The notes below the pieces were generated by a model. The model searched no databases, was not told the origin of the DNA, and worked only from the letters and a program-made list of their open reading frames with translations. This document shows positions 34,426 through 44,636 of a DNA stretch of 64,000 nucleotides, one piece after another (within the stretch, counting starts at the first letter, position 1; each line of letters begins with the position of its first letter). Position numbers and translations under genes: made by a program. The stretch comes from Ophiobolus disseminans (Eukaryota; Ascomycota; Dothideomycetes; Pleosporales; Phaeosphaeriaceae): assembly GCA_010093685.1 (NCBI GenBank), contig MU006220.1:961502-1025501 (forward strand), in the 5' to 3' direction.

Positions 34426-36444
34426 TCATTCGTCATCCTCAATATTCAACCGCTTATCGATAATGGCCCATCTCTCCAGCTCAATCAGCAGCTCAAGTGG
34501 ATCTTCACCATTCCATGCACTGATCTCCCACTCCGTGCGATCCCTCGCTAGTCCCCTGTCATACACACCAGGTATCTTCTCGATTGTCCAAACTATACGC
34601 CGCTGCGAAGCGTTGAGTTCGCGGATGTACTCACTCACTTTCATCAACGCATCTTCGGTACTTCGACGCCGAATCTTGCTAAGCGAAGACAGCATGTAAG
34701 ATACAGGGCACTTCGTGCTCCACGTCAAGTTTGCGTGGATATCGGCAATGTTCGATATGATGATCTGGTACGCGGCTTTGCTAAGTCCCAGCTCTTCCAT
34801 CTCAGGGGTATAAGGAGGGAAGATGGCATGCCGAAAGCCGAAGCGCAATATCCTCAGTCGAGCCCCATACTCAATGGTCTTGCGACACTCCAACTTTCGA
34901 TTGTGTTCGTACTTCGCTCGATTGACTGAGGAGGGAAACTGCTCTTGCCACGCCTTTGCTCCGTGCGCCAAGACATCCCACACCAATGTTCCTCGTGAAG
35001 TAGCGTCAATGTACTGCAATCTCCTATTGACAAAGGGGTCATCTTCCTGCTCAATCATATACTTGGCATATGTACTCGAGCGTGTCCGCGAGTTGATGCC
35101 AGCCCTCAGCCAGGCTCGGAAGTACGGGTCAACTCCATAGCGATCTGCGTTGTCGTTCATCAACTGGCGCTTGCGCGAAGGGATCGCGTTGGGCCATAGT
35201 GGCCACGGCCGCGAGCGATCGCGATTTTGCGACGTCTGGTGGCGATACTTCGAGGTTTGCGTCCTCGCTATCGGCTCAGAGGCGCTCCGACCTTCAAGGT
35301 TTGGGCGTGATGTTGAGATACTTCGTGGTTCCGCCGCTGCGATAGAGAAGGAATCAATGAAGGACAGGCGTTGACCTGACCTTGCTTCTGGGGTAATGAA
35401 TCTTGATCGGTTCTGCGGCGAGAGGGGGGCATGCAAGATTTGGATGTGCGCTTCTGCTATCCGATGTGGGGCGAAGAGAGAGTATGAGCTGACACACACT
35501 ACGACCGGGACACCCCTTTCTCGTAGATTTGCCGTTATGTCTTCGAGTAGCAGATTTAGTGCATCTGCTTGCTGTCTCGATTTGGGGAGCCCCTCAGTCG
35601 TGTCAAGGAACGTGTTGCGGCGCTTTCGTGTCGTCGGTTTCCCTTGTGCGCTAGACTCATGCTGCTGCTCCTCAGAGGTATATGGCAAGCTTTCTTGGGA
35701 TTCCCGTATCTTCGCATCTACAACTTGATCTTCTAAAAAGATCTTGAGCGCGGTTCGCAGTCGGCTATAGTCTGTGTAGGTAAGACCATGATCCGCCAGT
35801 GCAGTAGTATATTCGATAGGCTGACATATACGAAAAGTTGACACGAAGTGCGCCAACGGATGAGCACATTGTGGTCTATCACAAACCCCTGGGCAGACGA
35901 CGCCAATCGAGTCGACGAAACGCTTCTCTTGTTGCTCCGAGGGCGCGCGGAAATCTGATGGCTCGACTGCGGGCCTTTGGCTTGTCGGATGGGACGATAC
36001 GGTACCGATCGAGGATCTTAGCCGACGAAACGCAGAAGGGCGCCTATTAGCACCAGTTGCTGTGTATGCGTTGAAGCTGTCAACGGTATATATGCTTGGC
36101 GATGTTGCAGAAGATGGGCAAGGCCTTGGCGAGGAGGAGCGAGAGTGGGTTGATGAAGTTTCACATGAGCTGTATGAATGTCGATTTCCCGAAGGAGCAT
36201 GCGAGGAAACTGGAATGGTTGGCAGGCTGGTTTCGTTGACCGTGTCGCGAGACTCGTCAATCGATGAAACATCCGCGCTGACGTCGTCGTGAGGTCGAAA
36301 GTCTGTTGCAAGTGCTAGTTCTGGGACACTATCGCTGGCGCTTTGATCTACACGCTCGGTGATCTCCCTTGTCGTTTCGAGCACGGTCTTTTCAGTCATG
36401 TGTTCGGTTGTCGTCATCTCATCAAGTCCCAGTTGGCTGGCCAT
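34426..36444 (-). CDS. Conserved-looking fungal protein of unknown function, 672 aa
   Basis: A single uninterrupted frame of 672 codons starts at ATG 36444. The first roughly 170 residues are Ser/Thr-rich and likely disordered. Next comes a Cys-rich patch (GVVCPGVCDRPQCAHP) that could bind metal, then a folded-looking region (YTTALADHGLTYTDYSRLRTA...). The C-terminal 250 residues are rich in aromatic and charged residues (YFRAWLRAGINSRTR, RILRFGFRHAIFPPYTPEME). No known domain, signal peptide or membrane helix is recognised. The length and codon regularity make it a real gene. Function unknown. Confidence 0.8.
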   Translation of the reverse strand: MASQLGLDEMTTTEHMTEKTVLETTREITERVDQSASDSVPELALATDFRPHDDVSADVSSIDESRDTVNETSLPTIPVSSHAPSGNRHSYSSCETSSTHSRSSSPRPCPSSATSPSIYTVDSFNAYTATGANRRPSAFRRLRSSIGTVSSHPTSQRPAVEPSDFRAPSEQQEKRFVDSIGVVCPGVCDRPQCAHPLAHFVSTFRICQPIEYTTALADHGLTYTDYSRLRTALKIFLEDQVVDAKIRESQESLPYTSEEQQHESSAQGKPTTRKRRNTFLDTTEGLPKSRQQADALNLLLEDITANLRERGVPVVVCVSSYSLFAPHRIAEAHIQILHAPLSPQNRSRFITPEARSGQRLSFIDSFSIAAAEPRSISTSRPNLEGRSASEPIARTQTSKYRHQTSQNRDRSRPWPLWPNAIPSRKRQLMNDNADRYGVDPYFRAWLRAGINSRTRSSTYAKYMIEQEDDPFVNRRLQYIDATSRGTLVWDVLAHGAKAWQEQFPSSVNRAKYEHNRKLECRKTIEYGARLRILRFGFRHAIFPPYTPEMEELGLSKAAYQIIISNIADIHANLTWSTKCPVSYMLSSLSKIRRRSTEDALMKVSEYIRELNASQRRIVWTIEKIPGVYDRGLARDRTEWEISAWNGEDPLELLIELERWAIIDKRLNIEDDE

Positions 36445-37618
36445 AGATGGAAGGATGGACGCATTTGCTATTGCTGCATTTGTGAACAGGAAAAAATGAT
36501 AGAGGAGGTTGGTTCTTGATCAAGTGGGCGGGGTGGCAGTATTTAGCGATCAAAGCTGTCACCATTCGCTGCCTCCCACAAGCAACAACGTCCAAAAGGG
36601 CAGGGTCTAGAGTCACCCAGAGCGCAGATCTCTTGCACTGAATGCGGCTGCATCGCACCTAGATTGACCCCGCACCCTTCTGCTCCCCGAAGGCCAATAA
36701 ATCTCATATCCGCGTCGTCATGTCCTTCGGAAACCTCGAAACAGACGCGGTGCGCTCATGTGACTGCGCCACTCTTTGTCCTTACAAAGGGTCGCGCAAG
36801 GGTTCCGGGATAGCTTACAGGAAAAGTCACGTCGTACAACCACAGTCAAGCTCTCGGCGACGCCACTGCGGGCAGCACAATGAACGCCCGCGAGACTCTA
36901 CATAAGTCTACCAGTGCAGCGGATTCCAGGTTCGGCGACGCAACAACCCGTGGGGATCAGCATACAGCGACTGGCTTGCGTCGAACGTGGAGTGGAAATT
37001 GCAATCAACAAAGAGAAGCCTTCCCAACGATCTTTACGATATGTCTCTGCCGCTTTGCATCGTGGGTGAGCGGCAGCTGGAACTCTGCTCGCCATCGGCA
37101 TTTGCATGCTCCGGACGCGAGAGTAAGTGGCTGCATAGAACTTGGCAAGGTACTGAAAGAAGAGCTAGGGAGACTGTTATTCACACGATTCAAGGAAGCC
37201 ATGCCGCATGCCACGTGCAAATCCCTGTCGCCACAAGGCACTAACATCTGGTGTCCGAACTCAAACGCAACTTCCATCTTCAGCATCTAATTAGTCGTGT
37301 CGGTTCAATGAGGTAAACAATGGTTATTGGTAACGCACAGTGGCCTTTTACACATTGTCACCCAGTATACGACAGGCACCCACAGCAGTGCTATTGTAAA
37401 GCTGGGCCAGAAGAACAATGTCATTATTGAGAGCCACACAATAGTCTGCGCCTTCACTATGTGTTGCCAGCTTTTATTCAAGTTCCTGGCCCGCGAAAAG
37501 CTCCACCTTCAAACACTCACACCACAAAAAGTTCACCCAGGAACTTTAGAACAGGACTCAAGCGAAGTGCTAACATACTTGCTGATCGAATTAACACAAC
37601 AGACACATAATTACCAAC
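36445..37618. other. Intergenic region
   Basis: About 1.17 kb between divergent genes. Several overlapping frames of 60-136 codons on both strands lack convincing protein features. It holds the promoters of the 672-aa orphan and the J-domain gene. Confidence 0.4.
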
Positions 37619-39076
37619 ATGGCGACCTTCGACCACTACTATTACAAAGCTCTCCATCACAAGCGCGACCCCAAGAGCGCGTGGTTCTACGCAGTCCGAA
37701 AGGTCATCGATGAATGTTACGAGGAAAATCATCTGGTAGAAGATGACGCACAAGAGCAACAGCTTGTAGACAATCTGTACGGGCTGTATGAATTCCACCG
37801 AGACGAAGGTAAGAATGTCCAGGATGCATGGGCCAAAGTTTCCAAAAAGCTGAGCAAACAGATTGAGCACCTCAAGGAAGAGTCTCGAGTTCAACAGACA
37901 AGACGAAAGTCTCGAACATGGTCAACCGAACACGAGGCTCAAACTACGCGCCGCGCAACTACGGATGCGTACGATAACTTCGAAGACATGGCTAGCGCGA
38001 TTCCGTCGCGTGGGTCACTGTATGAGGAGGATATGAATCGACATAATGCGGCGCGTTGCGGGGTTAAATACGATATTCGGAATTCAGTCCAGCAGCCTTG
38101 GATGCCAGATGCGAGGGAGCGTTGGTTGCCTGACGAGTTCTTTTGCATGCCACCGATGCCGGCAGGGTTTGGTGCGTTTCAAGTTCCTCCATCCTTCTTT
38201 CCAGAGTTTGAGTACCCGAGACGCAACGATCGATACTATTCGCGAGGCGGTGATGCATTCACTCGTCCTCCTCCACCAATGCCAAGTGGAAAGGGCAAAT
38301 ACGAATTCCCGGATCCCATCTATCCTTCCGACAGCCGACAAGAGTACCACCCTCGTCATGAGTACCGCGCAGGGCCTAATATCGAGACTCGCGAACCGTC
38401 GTTCTCCGAGGACTGGTTTCCTCGCGGCGAGAATCGCGAGCCACAAGCTCCTCGTCGTACGCCCCGTCGCGCCGAAACCTACGAGCCGAAACCTTCCAAC
38501 GGTCACCACTACCGCTTCAGTGAGAGGACACACTCCTTCTCAGCTTCCAACGAGCGTCGCCCCCGTCATGAGACTCGCGAGCCTCGCTCCCCATCATTTC
38601 GTCCTACTACCTGGGAGGACAACCACGATCCTTCTTCCCCAAAGTTCGGTCGTCGTCCCCGCCGCTCACCTTCCCCACCATCACCCCGTTCTCATCCCCG
38701 TCGTAAGACCCGCGACCCATCTCCTTCATCATCCCGTCCTCGTCCCCGTCACGAGAGCCGCAAATCCTCATCATCATCTCGCCCACGTCCCCGCCGCGAA
38801 ACCCACTCTCCTCCTCCCGCCGACCATGAGCATATCGACGGCCAGAGGCCCAGCACGTGCTTTTACGAGCTTCTCGGTCTTACAAAGTCTGCCTCGCCAG
38901 ACGAGATCAAAAAGGCATACCGCAAGATGAGCCTCAAGCACCACCCTGATCGCGTTGTGGGCGACAAGACTGCGGCGACGAACAAGATGGCGGAGATTAA
39001 TCAGGCGAATGATGTACTGAGTGATCCGCTTGCGCGGAAGCATTATGATCGTACGGAACGTTACCACACTAGGTAG
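37619..39076 (+). CDS. J-domain (DnaJ/Hsp40) protein with C-terminal J domain, first of a tandem family
   Basis: Single-exon gene, 485 aa. The N-terminal 75 residues form a compact helical domain (SAWFYAVRKVIDECYEEN) shared in pattern with the next two genes. A RGSLYEEDM motif lies near residue 130. A long Arg/Ser/Pro-rich disordered middle (repeated SxxPRPRxE) follows. The J domain occupies about residues 412-485: FYELLGLTKSASPDEIKKAY, then HPD at about 442-444, then NDVLSDPLARKHYD. J domains stimulate Hsp70 ATPase; placing the J domain at the extreme C-terminus is less common. Location is probably cytosol or nucleus (RS-like tract). Client unknown. Confidence 0.85.
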   Translation: MATFDHYYYKALHHKRDPKSAWFYAVRKVIDECYEENHLVEDDAQEQQLVDNLYGLYEFHRDEGKNVQDAWAKVSKKLSKQIEHLKEESRVQQTRRKSRTWSTEHEAQTTRRATTDAYDNFEDMASAIPSRGSLYEEDMNRHNAARCGVKYDIRNSVQQPWMPDARERWLPDEFFCMPPMPAGFGAFQVPPSFFPEFEYPRRNDRYYSRGGDAFTRPPPPMPSGKGKYEFPDPIYPSDSRQEYHPRHEYRAGPNIETREPSFSEDWFPRGENREPQAPRRTPRRAETYEPKPSNGHHYRFSERTHSFSASNERRPRHETREPRSPSFRPTTWEDNHDPSSPKFGRRPRRSPSPPSPRSHPRRKTRDPSPSSSRPRPRHESRKSSSSSRPRPRRETHSPPPADHEHIDGQRPSTCFYELLGLTKSASPDEIKKAYRKMSLKHHPDRVVGDKTAATNKMAEINQANDVLSDPLARKHYDRTERYHTR

Positions 39077-39676
39077 ATGGTGGGGATGTGTGGGGTTTGA
39101 GTGGAAGTGTATTGGAAGGTAAGGAGTTCAACGTAGGAGTTGTGTATGGGTAAGTATTGTAAATTGTGCGAATCAGTTTTGCAAATCGTTTTTGCGAGTC
39201 ATTTGTGCGAATTGCTTTTGTTAATCATTTATGCGAATCAAACTGCCCTTCTGCGAACAATGCTTTGTTGTGATTCACGTTGATGTTGTTTGAAGAGTCA
39301 CTTTCGCGCAGTCACAATCGCGGTCTTGTTTGTCAATGCTAAAGTAGAATCACAATGTTCGAACATCACTGCGATAGCCATGGCTCAACTTAAGGCTAGT
39401 AGCACGAACGTATATACCAAATGTGACAAATCCTTTTCACGGTCATCTTCAAGCCTTTGCACTCACATCTTAAGTTAGAGACACAACCGTGAGCATCACT
39501 CAAAAGATTTTTCGCGCTTTTCACAACGACAAACTCTTATAATATGCGCTGGGTTTTGGTAACGTTGAGGAAACTCGGATACGTACGATTAAACTACTGA
39601 ATAGCCTGACTGGAACAGCAATTTACCTATAACACGAATTACCTGTCATCATCCTCGACTCGAGTCTCTCCCCAAC
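39077..39676. other. Intergenic region with degenerate tandem repeat
   Basis: 600 bases between the first and second members of the tandem family; contains the repeat at 39167-39244. No gene is supported. Confidence 0.45.
39167..39244. repeat. Degenerate tandem repeat, unit about 12-16 bases
   Basis: Five or six imperfect copies of a TGCGAATCATTT-like unit follow one another (TGCGAATCAGTT, TGCAAATCGTTT, TGCGAGTCATTT, TGCGAATTGCTT, TGCGAATCAAAC), about 90-170 bases beyond the J-domain gene stop. Confidence 0.65.
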
Positions 39677-40621
39677 ATGGTCAACTTCTCGAAAAAGATC
39701 TTTGACGACTGGTATTACGAAGCCCGAAATAATCCCAAAGAACCCCAAAATTCCAAAAAGGCATGGCTTTACGCAGGCCAGAAGTATATAGACTTCGTGT
39801 ATTTCGAGAACGACATGAAAAGCAACGATTATGACCAGAAGCAACTCGCAAAACTGATGTACATCCAGTATAAAAGTCTTCTGGATGACGGAAATGACGA
39901 TGTTACCGCTTTGAGGAAAACTTGTTCCAAGTATACGAACATCGTGGTGGATGGCAAGTCCCACAAATACGGCACAATTGATGATGCACCGCATGGACCT
40001 GAAATAAAGAAGAATAAGCCACAGACTAAGAAGGTCTCCAGGCAGTTCAAAAAGCCGGGACATGGTTCTGTCTATGAAACTTCTCGACATGCAGAGGCGC
40101 GGTCCCGCTCCCGTACCCAAGCACGCAACAAACCACGGTACGCATCACGCAGTTCCTCTTATGAAGAGGACATGGAGCCTCGGAGTCGTACTCATGCGGA
40201 TCCGGATGTGGTAGACGATATAATGTCCCGCAACTATCTCAAGACGAGTGCTCCTTCAGTAATCCCGCAGCAGCATCCCACTCAGTTACCTTTTCAAGCA
40301 ATTCCGGCACCAATATACGGTCTCTACGGAGCATCTACACCTGGAACTATATTACAACAGTTCAATGGTCATTTCCATCATACCCTTCCAGCTCCACAGA
40401 TAATGCCAATGCCAGTGTCAATACCAGCATATGGCTATGCAAGTACGTACTTCTTATCACTTCTCGTCACCAAATAAAGTACTGATAGAACCGCAGCTCC
40501 GATGTCAGGTAACTCCACAAGACCGAGCAGCTCTCGGGCGTACGCAACCAAAGTACTCGAACCGGCCCGACCTCCTTCTCCAGGACGTGGGCTCACGACA
40601 AGACAGGGGGGATTTCGTTGA
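39677..40621 (+). CDS. Second member of the tandem family, without J domain
   Basis: Exons 39677-40442 and 40497-40621 (54-base intron) give 296 aa. The N-terminal domain (KKIFDDWYYEARNNPKEP, then KKAWLYAGQKYIDFVYFEND) has the same layout as the J-domain neighbour: aromatic-rich helix, Lys-Ala-Trp helix, then a QLxxLMYxQY helix. Later come a basic linker (ARSRSRTQARNKPRYASRSS) and the shared SSSYEEDM motif. The C-terminal third is Pro/Gln/Tyr-rich. No J domain is present, so it is either an ancestor without it or a truncated copy. Likely nuclear or cytosolic; function unknown. The second intron boundary is chosen by frame and a CAG acceptor. Confidence 0.6.
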
Positions 40622-41203
40622 TGGCTTGGTAAATGATGATTTAGAGAAGGAAACCGCTCGTGGTACTGGGTTCAATTGGGTATGCATTCTCGTAGAAAGG
40701 AAATTGAAGTTCGCGACAGGGCACCAATTCGAAAGAGACAGTGGCAACAAGTGGAATTTGGGATGTATTGTTAGAAGATGTGTAAATGATTTGACTTCAT
40801 CTAAAACTGAAGCAGCAATAATATTCGTTGTTTCTAAACCGGTTTTTTCTTTCCTCATTTGAATTGTTTGTTCTTGGTGATTGACATGATGGCTCTTTCT
40901 CAGAACATTTGACTAGAAGTGACTACCTTTCTTAAGGCACATGCCGTGTTGCTTCCAGTGACTCTAGCTCAGCATTGACTTTGGTATTACTGTGAAGTGC
41001 CGAGTCGTTTCACAATGACAAACCGCCACATTAGCACGCCATTCACGATACTCGTCATTAATGACATACAGCTTCCCACGTTATAAGAATCCTGGTAGAC
41101 CCTTGAGGAATCCGGTATATAACATACAATTTGCCTGACAGGATCAGCACTAACAACCTTCTACTTCATCCAACTCTTTACAGTCAACCGTCTCCCCGAC
41201 ATC
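40622..41203. other. Intergenic region between tandem family members
   Basis: About 580 bases; no protein-like frame. Presumed 3' end of the second copy and promoter of the third. Confidence 0.4.
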
Positions 41204-42262
41204 ATGGACAGGAATGAATTCAAAGAAGCAGCCAAATAGTATATCAAGAGGACCTACCGGACATACGGCGTGACCCTCGACAAGCGGGCGCAGAATGAGC
41301 TCCCCAAGAAGATGCGCCAGATTTATCAAGATTGCCTCGACTACCCGGCCGATTGTCCATGTATCGGTGCATGGGCCGCCGCGACTGGGGAGTGCGACGA
41401 GGCTGTGGCGATCGCGGTGGTGGCTCGAATTCAACGAACCGATGGTGCGCACGACACCTCCTACAGAAAATATGCCGACGATGTGCATGGCTCTTATCAT
41501 GAACCAGAAAAGCGCAAAGCTAAAGGGGCAAGCAGAAGCCAGCCGAAAGCGAGGGGAGAAAGACATTCGGGACATACGATGGACCAACATCCTGCTTCTC
41601 CTCATGAGCGAGAAACGCGACGTGCGGATGTTCGGGCACGAACTCATACGCGAGTAGGGAGTGAGTCAGACCCTCGCATCTATGGCTCTCTTTACAAAGA
41701 AGATATGGATCGTCGTAAGGGGCGTAGTGGACAATACGTGTATGATGAAGATATACACAGACCACAGCCCGAGTCCAGCTATGCCACCCAGTCTACTAAT
41801 CACTAGCCGCCACGGTTTATCCCTTCGACCCGACCTGTTCGTGAATACCCTCCACCACCTGTACAGCCTAAACACTACTATTCAAGGCCTGCTTATGGAT
41901 CCAAACCACCATATCCTAATGACTACTATCACCAACCTGCTTTTGGATACCAACCACAAGTGCCAACGAGTAGCTACATAGGTAAATATCATCTCATCAA
42001 CAATTGTACTAACAGATTTGTAGGCCCAGTAACCGGCTACTCTACTAGACACTCGCAGCCCTAAAAGGCTAGGGGACGTAGCTCAAGCAAGGAGCCGGCA
42101 CAGAAGGATCCCCACCATGCTCCGTCTCAGCATGAATCAAAGTCGCGAAGCCGCTCTCGTACGAAGTCTCCATCATTCAGCCTTCCATGGGGAGCTGAAA
42201 CTCCTCCTCCTCTTGATGCTGCGTGGCCTGCACATAAGTATCCTCCATGGCACCTACCATAA
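41204..42262 (+). pseudogene. Third member of the tandem family, with three in-frame stop codons
   Basis: A two-exon model (41204-41981, 42024-42262; 42-base GTAAAT...TAG intron) spans 339 codons in phase but has internal stops: TAG at 41237-41239 (codon 12), TAG at 41804-41806 and TAA at 42062-42064. All three would arise from Gln codons by a C-to-T change. Coding character continues after each stop: YGSLYKEDMDRR (the family motif) before the second, then EYPPPPVQPKHYYSRPAYGS, and an RS-rich end (ESKSRSRSRTKSPSFSL). The layout matches the two upstream members. Probably a pseudogene; readthrough or a short product from an internal ATG is possible but less likely. Confidence 0.65.
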
Positions 42263-42264
42263 GG

Positions 42265-42300
42265 ATACCCATCATTTAATACCTAATAAATGATGGGTAT
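42265..42300. repeat. Perfect 14-bp inverted repeat (hairpin)
   Basis: Arms 42265-42278 (ATACCCATCATTTA) and 42287-42300 (its exact complement) flank an 8-base loop. It begins two bases after the last stop of the decayed third family member. It could fold in RNA or be the footprint of a small palindromic element. Confidence 0.85.
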
Positions 42301-43140
42301 AGTGGTGGCGAAAGAATGTGGTATAACGTCAGTTTGGATACACATGAGGGAGTACCTAAGTAGAAATAATGATCGAAGCTCGACCGGGCGCAAATTTTGA
42401 AAGGATCGAGACGGCCGTTGGAGAGATCGGCCATAAGTGGGGTCGGATGGTATCGATGGGATGATTCGGCCCTGTTTGGTTGATTATTGATAGTCGAGAT
42501 GGGGAGGGATGTAAATGAGTGATTTTTTTGTCAGTTGTTGAAGGTGTGTTCATGCGATTCGTCGAGTTTTTTTCGGAGAGCATGGTTTGATAGCTTGAAT
42601 GTAAGAATGTGATTTTGGATACTGGGCAACATGTGCAACATCACGAGAAATAACATGATATGCGCGAATTAGGTCGTAAACCTTTACTGCTTCCGAAAGC
42701 GCACCTGCAAGCACTGCAACCACGCTAAAATATCAAGGCAAGAGCCCCTATCCATGCAATGCGCGAACCAAAATCGTAGCATTCTACTTCACAAGCACGT
42801 CGATCAATGCCCCCGCTACACGTCAAACAATCGTCTCGTTCCTCTCGCTTCTGCTTGTTGCATCGACGTTTGCTGAGTCAAACAGTCTGACTGCCACACC
42901 GCTACATCAAGAAGTGAATCCTATAACTATAACCGCATGATTGAATGCTTCTGTCCTCTTCACCCTGGATTCCAAACTCCATTTGGCACGCATCCATTGC
43001 CGCCGAGCGCTTGTAACCTGACCTCCGGGTCACATATTTCTCGATCTACAACATAGGCGCCTTTCATATCCGGTTCGATTAGTGGGTTCAAGAACAAATT
43101 GAAGAAGTGAATCGAGCAGGTTGCTTTTCAAGTCGCCAGA
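42301..43140. other. Intergenic region
   Basis: About 840 bases with only short frames; promoter of the TPR gene is presumed at the right end. Confidence 0.4.
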
Positions 43141-44546
43141 ATGCGGGGAAAAGAATGCACAATCGAACCAAATGATCGAGATCTACTAGACACCATATCG
43201 ACCGAACCGGACAACGCATCCGAGATTGACGCGTTCTTCACCACCATACAGCGTCTACATCGTGATTTTCCCACCAAGCAACATGCGCAGACCAAGGGTT
43301 TCGACGAGGTTGTGCGGCAAGGAGACCACCTATACACGCAGGTTCTTACGGCTTTGTATCAATGCAGGACATTGGATCTCAACTCGATAGCATCCCAAGA
43401 ACTCTACTCTCTACTCGAGGACCTGTTCTGGTAAGTCTCCCATGCGTACCATACCGATATACCCCACAACCACCAACCCACTAACACCCCCAGATTCCTC
43501 CACCACCGCGCCCTCTACAAAACAGCCACCCCCTACTTCCCCCTCGCTCGTACCATTTACACCCAATCCCTCCCCCAATCCCTCCCCCAATCCCTACTCA
43601 AACTCGCATCCCTCTCAGGCACCCAAGGAACCCTAGCCCGCAACTCCGACAACGCAGCACGCGCAATCGAGCACTTCGGCATGGAAATCGCCTTCTACGA
43701 AGAAGCAGTCAAGAACAATATGACTGAACCTCATGATATAAGACTAGCAGGCGCATACGAACACATGGCCCTCGGAACGCAGCAACTAGGCGCGTATGAC
43801 GAGGCTTTTGAGTGGCATGAGAAGAACATCGAGACATTGACGAAATATCACAAGGACGAAGTCATTGATATTGCGATTGCGCATGTGAACCGCAGTTGGG
43901 CGCTATGGAAAACTAATAAGCCGGATGAAGCAGAAAAGGTTTTGGAGGGAGTGTTGGATACGGTGCGAGCTGCTCTGGAGGGGAATAGCCACAATTTTCA
44001 GGCGAGGCGCGCGTAAGTAAATCACACTGCTAGACTAGTGCTATGCACTGATACATGGATTCTGCGCGTAGACGCGCTTTCGCCCTGCGCGTGTTGGGCA
44101 ATGTATACCTCGCTCAAGGCAGGTTCGACGATGCTTTTGATGCGCATGAACGCGCGTACGACGAGCAAGTGCGCACGTGGGGCGCGACGCATTTCGAAGC
44201 CGGCCTTTTGACGTATCGTATGAGGTGTCATTATGAGCGCAGAGATGACGTCGATGAAGCTATGTAAGTCTCCCTTCCCCCAAACAGGGCTCGAATTAAT
44301 GGACATATTGAGTATTTTCGGAACGCGGTGGATGTGTTCGAAAGGAGGCATGTGCCGATGGAGTCTCACATTATTCGCGCGCGGTATAAACTGGGTTCTG
44401 TGCTTGTTGTGCATGGGAATGTTGCCGGCGGGGAAGGGTTGATGGAGCAGGCAAGGCAGGAGAGGTTGGTGTTGAGGGGGATTGCGGTAGATGAAGATGA
44501 TCATATGGATGTTTATGATGCATTGGTGCCGTATTGGGCTTGGTGA
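43141..44546 (+). CDS. TPR-like (tetratricopeptide) protein, with doubtful splice junctions
   Basis: Proposed exons are 43141-43430, 43494-44012, 44072-44263 and 44288-44546, about 420 codons. Helical repeats fit TPR: LAGAYEHMALGTQQLGAYDE, ALRVLGNVYLAQGRFDDAFD, and ARYKLGSVLVVHGNVAGGEG. Two junctions are odd. Using the consensus GTAAGT donor, exon 1 joins exon 2 through a TGA; a non-consensus donor six bases earlier (GTTCTG) avoids it. The only acceptor keeping phase after exon 3 leaves an intron of just 24 bases; the 49-base alternative ending at 44312 shifts frame. The gene may be expressed with unusual splicing, or be starting to decay. TPR proteins mediate protein contacts; partner unknown. 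Confidence 0.55.
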
Positions 44547-44636
44547 GCAGTGTTTGTGCGGTTTGTAATGTGCGGTGTTTGTATGACTCTAAGTATTGCT
44601 ATGAACCATTTGAAGACACCTCGCTCAATCAGATGC

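Noticed and set aside
38046..38930. 294-codon plus-strand frame inside the J-domain gene
   Set aside because: Shifted frame of an Arg/Ser/Pro-rich region; the J domain and N-terminal domain lie in the other frame.
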